Shown in pieces: positions 10,520 to 20,600 of a DNA stretch of 28,653 bases. The position numbers were made by a program, and so were the translations under genes. The DNA is from Larix sibirica. Lineage: Eukaryota; Streptophyta; Pinopsida; Pinales; Pinaceae. The DNA is taken from assembly GCA_004151065.3 (NCBI GenBank), contig NWUY0300007939.1, forward strand, positions 1-28,653, in the 5' to 3' direction. Below the pieces are notes generated by a model. The model made no database searches. It saw only the letters and a list, made by a program, of their open reading frames with translations, and was not told the DNA's origin. The first letter of the stretch is position 1; the number at the start of each line of letters is the position of its first letter.

Positions 10520-11323
10520 NNNNNNNNNNNNNNNNNNNNNNNNNNNNNNNNNNNNNNNNNNNNNNNNNNNNNNNNNNNNNNNNNNNNNNNNNNNNNNNNN
10601 NNNNNNNNNNNNNNNNNNNNNNNNNNNNNNNNNNNNNNNNNNNNNNNNNNNNNNNNNNNNNNNNNNNNNNNNNNNNNNNNNNNNNNNNNNNNNNNNNNNN
10701 NNNNNNNNNNNNNNNNNNNNNNNNNNNNNNNNNNNNNNNNNNNNNNNNNNNNNNNNNNNNNNNNNNNNNNNNNNNNNNNNNNNNNNNNNNNNNNNNNNNN
10801 NNNNNNNNNNNNNNNNNNNNNNNNNNNNNNNNNNNNNNNNNNNNNNNNNNNNNNNNNNNNNNNNNNNNNNNNNNNNNNNNNNNNNNNNNNNNNNNNNNNN
10901 NNNNNNNNNNNNNNNNNNNNNNNNNNNNNNNNNNNNNNNNNNNNNNNNNNNNNNNNNNNNNNNNNNNNNNNNNNNNNNNNNNNNNNNNNNNNNNNNNNNN
11001 NNNNNNNNNNNNNNNNNNNNNNNNNNNNNNNNNNNNNNNNNNNNNNNNNNNNNNNNNNNNNNNNNNNNNNNNNNNNNNNNNNNNNNNNNNNNNNNNNNNN
11101 NNNNNNNNNNNNNNNNNNNNNNNNNNNNNNNNNNNNNNNNNNNNNNNNNNNNNNNNNNNNNNNNNNNNNNNNNNNNNNNNNNNNNNNNNNNNNNNNNNNN
11201 NNNNNNNNNNNNNNNNNNNNNNNNNNNNNNNNNNNNNNNNNNNNNNNNNNNNNNNNNNNNNNNNNNNNNNNNNNNNNNNNNNNNNNNNNNNNNNNNNNNN
11301 NNNNNNNNNNNNNNNNNNNNNNN
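10520..11323. other. Assembly gap, 804 N
   Basis: Unsequenced bases. The gap is bordered on the left by a TA microsatellite and on the right by a T homopolymer (from about 11339), which may explain the assembly break. Open frames that appear to cross it are artefacts. Confidence 0.99.
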
Positions 11324-11709
11324 AGAAAAATTAGACAATTTTTTTTTTTTTTTTCGGGTGTCACATAGGTTTTTGAGGGCACTAGATCTATTTCTGCAAT
11401 CAAAAAAATATTTTAAGTAATGAAAAGTTATGATCTATTCATTTTCAAATCTACCCAAAAACTCCATAAAAGTCAAATTATCTAATTGTTAAATAATTTC
11501 ATTTGTAAATCGAATAAAGAAATTCATAAACTTTATAAAATAGGACACATACATCAATTTGTCTTATTGAAAAACCAAATCCACTTATTACTCTTTAAAG
11601 ATCACTTTTTATTTTTTTATTCCAACCTTTTTAAAGGTCACCTTTTTTATTCCAACATAATGCATGTAAGGACGAGCACATGCATATTTAGTCATAAATA
11701 ATCTTCAAA
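11324..11709. other. AT-rich noncoding DNA
   Basis: A long T run near 11339-11354 is followed by featureless AT-rich sequence. No gene recognised. Confidence 0.5.
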
Positions 11710-11835
11710 TACCGTTTAATATTGTGAAACATATTTTGAAATTAGGTGAATGTTTTTGAAATTGGGTGTATGTCATGTGGGTACCGTTTAATATTGTGAA
11801 ACATATTTTGAAATTGGGTGAATGTTATGTGGGTA
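11710..11835 (+). repeat. Direct repeat with 72-bp period
   Basis: taccgtttaatattgtgaaa starts at 11710 and again at 11782 and both copies continue in parallel (acatattttgaaatt, ggtgaatgt). The first copy contains an extra internal near-duplication of ttttgaaatt-ggtg. The second copy is partial. Confidence 0.75.
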
Positions 11836-11853
11836 ATGTACACAAGACCAATT

Positions 11854-11933
11854 GCTGGAATTTCAATATTAATGTTGATTGCAGGGTAGAGATCCTTGAA
11901 TTTTAATATTAATGTTGATTGCATGGTAGAGAC
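11854..11933 (+). repeat. Direct repeat with 40-bp period
   Basis: Two adjacent units share aatattaatgttgattgca and ggtagaga. A degenerate third unit (tttaatgttgat...ggtagagatt) lies near 12340-12370. Together with the 72-bp repeat this forms a minisatellite-like cluster. Confidence 0.7.
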
Positions 11934-13800
11934 GACGAGTGAATGATGAATTTTTTTATCATATTTATCTATAAAAAAAATAATCATAATGTAGAAATAA
12001 TCTAAATATTATATTATATGTATTTTTTTTATTATTTTACTAGAATATGGTTATATAATGTTAGATCAAATTATAATTTTTTATTATTGGAATTGTATTT
12101 TTGAATACATAAAGAGGTTCAATGCCCTAAAAACTTCTATTACATTTAGATTGTATAATCTCAACAACCTATAATCATAATTCCAAATCATATCATGTTT
12201 AGACTTCAACCATAACATAAGATTGTTTACGAAACTTCAATCACATTTATTCATGAAAACATTGTGAGTGAATAATGGAATTTTAACTATGTTTACTTAC
12301 AAGGAGATTGTCACAAGGCAAGATTGTCATGTGGAACTTTGACTTTAATGTTGATAATATGGTAGAGATTGTTAGTCAATGACAAAACTTTAACCTGGAT
12401 ATTGTGGGCGAATAATTGAACTTTGACAATGTTTATTTACAAAAAAAACTCGAAAAATAACCCATAAACTAAATTTCACTCCTAAAATTTTCAAAAAAAT
12501 TGATCACATTTACTTAAAAAAAACCAATATAACAAAATTATAATAAATATACATAGCTTTCATTACTTTTAATATCTTAATAACTCTAAAAAAAATCATG
12601 CCAAGCATTCCAAAAAAAATAACATTTTTTATAAGAGATTCTCTATCTTGCTAGATTGACATATTTTATATTGATTAAATGTAGGATGAACCATTTCCAA
12701 TTGTTGTCATTGTCATTGTTTTGTAACTTGAGTCAAGTTAGTTCTTCCATTGTATGACTTTTATCCTCCTAGACATTTTTGTCCAAGGAAAACTTTCTCG
12801 AGGAAAGCTTCCAAATGCTTCCTTTCTATTAAAAAACATTTATTTGGTATTTTAAAATTGTTGTTTCAATATATACATATATATATCTTAGGGAATCAAC
12901 AATTAGGGTTGAGTTCGTACTTGTATGACACAGGGTCAATTATGGTCTGCTATCACTATACTCCCAGTTGTACCCATGCAACCCACACATGACACACAAG
13001 GCTAGTGAAGTTTGAATTCTCGATGTCACAAGGAGTACCTTAACAATGCAACTTATTGCCAGCTAGTATACACACTGGGGCCACTATTCATGGCAATGTA
13101 GATTCAAAAGAAATGAATTTTTACCTATAAAAGGTACTTATAAAAATATGAAATACTTATTTTAGGGAGAAGATAAAAAGTTGACATTTAAGGAAAACAA
13201 GCCACCTAAAATAATTCGTTGGTGATCCATAAGGGGGTAGACTTCCACTCCTACAAGATGCCTCTTGGGTCATTAACATGTTTCCTTATGTCCAAGAAAG
13301 ATGAACTCTTAGCCAATCAACAATAATTTTTTATAATCAATGAATTGGTGGGCCAATGATGGAGAATTGTGAATTTCACTCTCTCCATCCATGTTCAAAT
13401 CTCCAATGTGACATGGGCCCCTTATGATAAGGCTAGAAGGGTAGGCATCCAGTTGGAGTTGGAGTTTGGGATTCAGTCTGTGGTCTCTGGACGTCCCTTG
13501 CCAAGTCATAGGTTTCCTACTGGTTGAAACTTACGGGCTGATTGCATTTAACCAACATATTATAGTGACAACTAGTCAAATTTGAACCTAAGCCTTACCT
13601 GATAATCCGACCTAAATCTATATTGTTTTGTATATAAATTCCCAAATTTAACCTCCTCACTTATTTTTAAAATATTAAAACAAACCCTAAAAAATCGTAC
13701 AGTTTAGATTGATGTGGACCTCACAAGTCACAAATAACGATGCGGACGTGGTACCGAATAACGCTGAATAAACATAAATACCGTCAGGCCATCCTCAATT
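11934..13800. other. Intergenic DNA, no gene recognised
   Basis: AT-rich sequence with short open frames that lack any recognisable domain. A segment at 13030-13052 resembles 8483-8504 and may be part of a dispersed repeat. No RNA gene seen. Confidence 0.45.
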
Positions 13801-14646
13801 TAAAAAAAAGTTTTGACGCTCCCAACAACGGAAAAAAAAGGTGAAAAGAGACCAAACATTTCAAACTTGAAAGTTAAGGAAAATTGAAATCAAATATTTA
13901 ATTCAATTACTTTTTTTTAATCAATTTCCCCTTCTCACGCCTGACAATCCGCTCCAGACGCGCCCACGTACAATCACCAAGAACCGTCAGATTACGCCAT
14001 TCTACGGTCGAGATGTTCGGAACGTTGTGAAACCCAATAACCTTTTCAAAAACAAAGAAAATTCAAATCCGCTAATTCCCTCTCTTTTCTTTTACTTATC
14101 TCGGTCGCATTAACTCTAAACACTGATCGAATACTCTTAGACGTGGGAATGGGATGGGGCCTTCTCATGGTGAAATTCATCTTAAATATCTGTACTGTCA
14201 TGGTGTATTGCACTAATGGTGTATCTTGAAGCTCTCACCCTACAGTAATGGAGGATGTGGAAGCTTCTTCAGAATCTTAAGCTCCACCAGGAGTTATTTG
14301 GCCATTTTTCTTTGCTGGCTTGGGCTTGGTCTTGGGCTGCCATTAAAACTTCAAAGTTGTCGGGGATTCACAAGCCATAACTGGCAGCCTCATTCGGCTT
14401 TAAATGAGGTCGAGGAATCGATGTTAGTTAAACAGAGCATTTTAGAATATTTTGGCTGAAATCAAAGCATTGCTTGCTTATTTTAAGTCATGAATCCAAT
14501 AACTGTGGCAGGACGAGACTTTGGGGTTCTTTTAACTTCCATTTTCCTTAGGGGTGATTTATAGGAATGGTATTTGGGATTTAAGTTTAACTGTGCAAGG
14601 AATTCTTTGAAGGCTCGCTCATTGTTGTTTTACGAAGAAAGGAAGA
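13801..14646 (+). promoter_or_regulatory. Upstream region of CYCA1, with one MSA-type core (AACGG)
   Basis: The sequence just upstream of the cyclin start codon holds one AACGG pentamer at 13827-13831 (context caacaacggaaaa). AACGG is the core of the mitosis-specific activator element bound by three-repeat MYB proteins in plant G2/M genes. One pentamer about 820 bp from the ATG is weak evidence. The transcription start cannot be placed. In-frame tga at 14608-14610 closes the cyclin frame upstream of its ATG. Several upstream ATGs exist, so a 5' UTR intron is possible but not shown. Confidence 0.35.
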
Positions 14647-17600
14647 ATGGCGGGAGTCGAAGGAGACGGGAAAAGGCAGCGTGGCGGAAACCGTGAGGTT
14701 GTAAATGTGGAGAATCCTCGATGTTCAAAGTCCTCTGCCAAACGGCCTGCGGTGGAAAATGGAGCTAAAGTGCCTCCTGTTTCTGCCTTACAACAAGCTA
14801 AGAAACGAAACGCTCTTGCCAGCTTATCGAACCAATGCAATATTGCTGCTAATTTGAAGTCTGCAGAGGGCTATGCTTCTTCTTCGCTAAAATCTCAGGT
14901 ATTTTTTTATTTTATTTTTATTTTTTGGCTAGTTGCTCGGCAGAAGGGTTTGAGATGGAGAGGGACACGCAAAATCTATACATTTCTAGGTTTGCTCAGA
15001 TTTTCGATCTGCATATTAGGTATAAAAGTGTGACGGGATCTGTAGAAGCCAATTCTAGTCCAGACACACAAAATGTCTGGGTCATGATTTGAAATATTGA
15101 CGTGCCGACTTTGTGATAGTTCTGCAGATTAAATTGATTTTCTTGGTGTTTGGTTATATGCTCTATTGTTTAAAACAGAGCAGAGCTGTCAGAGCGGTTT
15201 CATTAAAGCATCTCTGACATAATAAACCAATGTTGACTACCCTAAGGCCAACATAAGCTAAAACACAATATTCAACAAAATAATTAACAGAAAGAACAAT
15301 TATAACAGTGTTCTGCTCAAATATTCAAATTATCATGCAAAAGTAAAATCGACAACTTGATCAACAGCACAAGTCATGGAAACTCGAGCACAAAGTTTTT
15401 AACAGAACGATACTCCCCTGTAGCTTAGCTTAAATAGTACAATATGGAAATGGAGATTTCTAGGATTCAAATCATCGACTTTTGACTCTCTTTAGATTTC
15501 CATAATCCAGCCTATTTATAATAGAATTTCCTTACCTAACCCTATTTTCTATCTAACAAACCATTTTACTATCTGAATTTCAAATCATATCTCTTTTTAT
15601 CCCAACACAAGATTTCTTGAACAGTTTCAAGTTTATTCGGGGGCAGTTAAATTTAAGCTGAATAGAAATTTTGACAGAGTACAGTGAAGGCACTGTAAAT
15701 ATTATCTGCATTAATCTACCTATGAGAAGTGTCCTCATGCATGTAATATTTGAATGTGCTAAAATTCGGAGTTGACCCGCGCATGCAATATTTGAATGTG
15801 CTAAACTTCGGAGTTGACCTATTGTTTTAGCAAAGTGCCTTCTAATTCCAAATGTTTTAGCAAAGATGACCTACGTTTGATTGTAAACCCATTGAAAATA
15901 ATCGAAATCTAAACATCCTCTGCCAAAAGCAAATTAGTGTATGATGTCTTGTGTGCTCTGTGGACAGGATACTTGAAAATAACACATTACACAAGTTGGT
16001 ATTGGCAATTTGAACAAATTAGTCCGAGGAGGCTTTCTTGATTTATGATAGTTTTCTCTTCTGTTTGATTACATAGATTTCTGCACAAATTGATAATAAG
16101 CAGATAAATTGGAGTCTTGACTGTTGACATGATTTGTCATCAGTTGCTGTCTGCTTGGGTGAACTCTGATACAGAAAAGTTATGCCAGTATTGAGGGTGA
16201 TAATTGCAATATGTATTGTCCATTCAAGTACTCAGAAATCTTTACTTCAACTTTTTCTGGTGATCAATTGACTTTGAAGCTGTTTGTCCATGTGTGCATT
16301 GTTTTATTTTGTAAGTAAGAGAGTAAAGCCTTTAAATAACTGTTGAGTACAAAATGGTATAGTTTGTGCTCAAGAGGACCCTCCATAGTGTGGAAAACGA
16401 GCCTTGCTTGAGCTCTGAATCAGAGTTTTACCAGGTTCCAACATGTTCATAACCAGTCAAGGTAATTCAGAAAAACTACAGCTTTAAAAGAGAGAGGCAG
16501 AAAGCTAGATTGAGAAGCTATCAACTATCTACAGAGCATAAGAGTGCTAGCTAAAAACAACAGCTTAAATTGAAGTAAGGCCCGCTTGATCAGAGACATT
16601 CATCTTCAAACAAAGCCTAGACATCTTGAAGCCAGTCTTCCACAAACAGAATCAGAACAACGGAAACAAGTCTGAAAAAAGGTCATGTGGGAGGAACCTT
16701 ATCAGCGATGGCCACTTTGATGTCCATATCTGCAGTCGCCAGAGGAGCTGCCAAGGTGTTTCCTGGAGCTGTGCTGTGGATTTGGAAAGACGCTCCTCGT
16801 CGGCGAGCGATTATATCAAATTTTGCATGCAGCAGCTGAACCTCCTTAATCATTTTTTTCATCAATGCAACTTGCAAGCTCCTCCTTGAGGTCAGTAATA
16901 ACCTTGTCTCTGTCTGCAATCATGGATCCCATAAGAGATTTCATGGACCAATAAAGGTGCCAGCAGCGATGGTATAAGGCCATTCTAGACCTGGTGTCCC
17001 CAGGGTCCACAACTCATTTAGCCAGCTTTTCTGAATCCACCATGATCTGTGAATCCTCGAATTGAGACTGAATTATGTGTTTTGTGGCCTCAATTTCATC
17101 CTTGACATGGCTGGGGGTGTGCTTCTGGTCAGCCAAGGGTGCTTTACCAGTCCTGTTGGAGCCTCTTCCCATGGTTATTTTTGTGTACGCAATGAAAGTC
17201 CCTCTCCCTTGTGCGTTCACTCGGCTAATACTATTCAACATAACAAGCAAAAACTCATTCCAATGGCTAGGTTCATCGTGGAGTCTATCGATTATTAAAC
17301 TCATTTGCCTCCTCAGCCATGATAGAGGTATCCTTGCAGTGCCATGATGCCTTCCCTTGTAAAGGCTCATAATGAGCAGGTCTTCCATGAACCAGATGTG
17401 ATCCATTTGTGTACTGCTTGCAGTACCACCTTCTTCCCCCGGCATGCAAACATTTAGGCTAATCTCATAAATGTCCTTTACATTCATACCAAACTGTTGC
17501 ATGATGTGTTGGCTGTACAACTTGCAGCTATTGCATTGAGTTGTGTTCAGAGCCTCGTGGCAGGGAGGCTGCCATCGAGGCTTGTGCTGAGTCTCCTGGC

Positions 17601-20600
17601 GATGAGGCTTCCTTCTCATGTCCCTTACATCTGCCGTGGGGGGACCATGTGTGCATTGTTGTTATGCCAAAAACATAACAGTTTAATTTAGTAGTAGGAG
17701 TTGGACATTAGCTACTTGGCTAGTCTGTGAAAAACATTAGGGTTCAATAGATTTTCAAGTTCTTTGACTCTGCAGACATTCAAGTGAAATTTCGGCTTGG
17801 TATTTGAAATAGTTGCTAGATGGCTTGATATTGTAAGTGTTTGACAACTTTAATTCCTTAAGAGGGACGTCTATATTTGAACAGGTTATATTGTTGTATG
17901 ATTGTGTAGAGTTCAGTCAAATGTGACATAAATTAATTTCTATTTGTGCAATTCTAGTACCTGAGCATATAAGAATCTTGTTCCTTTGGCTGGCAATGGA
18001 GTCTAGATCTGAATATGTTTGCAAATGTGGGTTTGACTTTCCAATTTTGAAATCAAAATCATTAGCAGGAGAAATTCATTGACTTAGGAGGCAGACAAGA
18101 TGCAACAACTTAACTAATTTATTTGTCTATGTAGGGCCTTGTTGAAGCCACGACTTCCAAGGTGAAGACAACAACTCTCAACTCAAGAATTGCTAATGGT
18201 CGACAGCAGAATATTGGGGTAGTTTCATCTGTTCCAAAACAACCTAGACTGCAAGTCTCCAACGATCAGAATTCATCGAGGAACAATGAAACTTGCAATA
18301 GTCTTGTATCATTTTATCCCACTAGTTGCAGGTCAGATGGAGAATCAGAGTCAATGGATGAAAGCATGTCTACTAGTGATTCTACAGAAAGTCCAGAGGT
18401 TGAATATATGGATAATGCTGCAGATGTTGCTTCTCTAGAGAGGAAAGCCCTGCAAAATCTGTACATTTCAAAGCATTCAAACTCAAAGCCAAGAAAAGGT
18501 GCGGTTCCAAAAGCTAAATTCTCATCCTCTGTTTTAAATGATATCTGTTTTTATATGTGAGTTGTTTTCCACAATTTTCTCCCTTTTCAATATAACAACC
18601 TTCAACACTCTTGTGTTTCTGACTTGCTGAACTAAATTTTGTTCTTTGGTCCTAATTTTCCAAGAAATATTTTTGACAGAAGTGTTTTTGGGTGAAATGA
18701 CATGCATGACATGGAAGCTTACTTTATTCTTGTCTCTGTTCTGTGTCTAATGTTCATTTATGATTCTCGTATTGGTACAGACCATCTGTTTCAGGAAAGC
18801 TCCCCAGCAGAGACAAAGTCAAAGGAGTTGCATTTTGTTGATGTTGATACTGATCACATGGATCCTCAGATGTGCACTGTATATGCATGTGATATAGATC
18901 AGCATATACGTGATGCAGAGGTAAATGTTTCTGGAGTTGCTTTCTAGTAATGGACAAAAGGATTAGAGCAATTAGCTGTCAGTGAGATACAGATTTGTGA
19001 AGATTATCCCTGTTACCCTTAGCACAAAAAGTATTAGACAACACTGTAAATCCATGCACTCTGTCATCTTTATATATTTAAGTTTTTCTGCTAAAAATTT
19101 TCTTTGAAAACTCTCTCTGAGGCGAGCCTACAACTTTCAGCTATTGCTTTCAAAGTTTCAAGGATAGTCCTAAACGTGCCCAATTGTTTCTTTTTTCATG
19201 AGGTGTAACATCAACATACTATTATGTAGGTCTTACAACAATGTAAAAAACCACGGTCTTGGATACATTTAAGACTTATTTCCAATCCATTTTCAATGAC
19301 TTGTTTCCCTCAAGAATTTTGCTAAATGCACCAAATTTGGACCATAAGGGATCGTGTTGACAGATTGTCACGTGTGGTTCAAGAAAACAGTTCTTGAATA
19401 GAGAATGTTGCATTATTGATTTTATTGCGTGATTGAGTTCTGACTTTAATTATAAAACTACTTAAATTAAGAAAAACCTTTGATTGTCTGACACAAAACA
19501 GACAAATGATAAAATTACTTGAGTAGAATATGGTACTGTTTTATTTGTTAATTTTGGGTTTTCTTTCCATCTCTCTATTAGAACCATAGAAAACGTGTAT
19601 AGTGATTTAAGTTTTTTCTTTCTCTCTCTCATAGGGTAAAATGTGTTCTTGCAAGATTGATAACGTGTTAAATGGTATCTGGTATCTTCTTTAAAGAGAT
19701 CTGTCCACTTGAGCAAGAAAGACTTTTCAATTAGGGAAAAATTTCACCAAATCACAGAGAGCAGCCTTAGTTTGACTTATGACCAAATCCATGGTATCTT
19801 CTTCTAAGGATCTACTCTACGAGTTCAAAAACATGCCTAAATAAGTTCAGAAAAATCTCAATTCCGTTCTATGGTAAAATTACTTTTAATTGAGATAATT
19901 ATTTGAATTAAAACATGTAAAAGTAATGAATTTGACATTTGTTCATAACTACAAGAAAGTTTTCTCTAACGTCAACAATTTGTAGCGGATTAGCAGTCAA
20001 ATGAAATAGGTTGTTATAAAATATTTTATCCACTTCATTTAAACTCAATTCTTAACTTTTATTGCCGTGATATCTTGCACTGCTTAAAACAAATCATGCG
20101 TGGCACGTATGGTTTTGCGTCATTACTTGGAACTTGTACAGGGTTCTGTTTACAAACAACAAATGTTTGTGTGTTGTGTTTACAAACAACGGATTCTTCA
20201 TTTGCTATGTAGGGTTATCAATCTAGACATGACTATGTGCCCTTTAATGATCTCCAACCAGATTGTAAGCACTCTGTTTTTCAAGCTAAGGGGCACTCGT
20301 GGCTATTTAATTAATCTTCTGCAGGGCACAGTCACTTCCTCATCTGTTACAGTTTTAGGTTCTATTTCTTTGTTTTGTGTTTTTTCACATTTTTTCTCCA
20401 CTTTTCTTTTGAATTTCTTTCATTGACCTTGAGAATTATGCTGGCAGATGAAGAGAAGGCCAGCAGCTAATTATATGGAAGAGGTCCAGGAAGATATAAA
20501 TTCCAACATGCGAGGGATTCTAATTGACTGGCTTGTGGAGGTGAAGTTGTGAACCTTTGTGCTTCTTTCCTGTTTCCATGAAATTATTAATCCTATCAAT

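Noticed and set aside
10483-11403. Long minus-strand open frames (about 300 and 276 codons)
   Set aside because: They run through the 804-N gap and are not real sequence.
14226-14459. 77-codon frame upstream of CYCA1 as a possible first exon or signal-bearing protein
   Set aside because: It begins at a non-ATG codon, has no recognisable domain and lies in the likely 5' leader of the cyclin gene.
15190-15221. Hairpin with 7-bp stem (gtcagag...ctctgac)
   Set aside because: Too short to support an RNA gene or element end.
17062-17347. Plus-strand open frames of 78 and 90 codons in intron 1
   Set aside because: Shadows of the minus-strand 201-codon frame inside the antisense retroposon.
20100-20426. 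108-codon frame in CYCA1 intron 3
   Set aside because: It is an intron segment lying before the verified acceptor at 20447; the translation is low-complexity and hydrophobic without family match.
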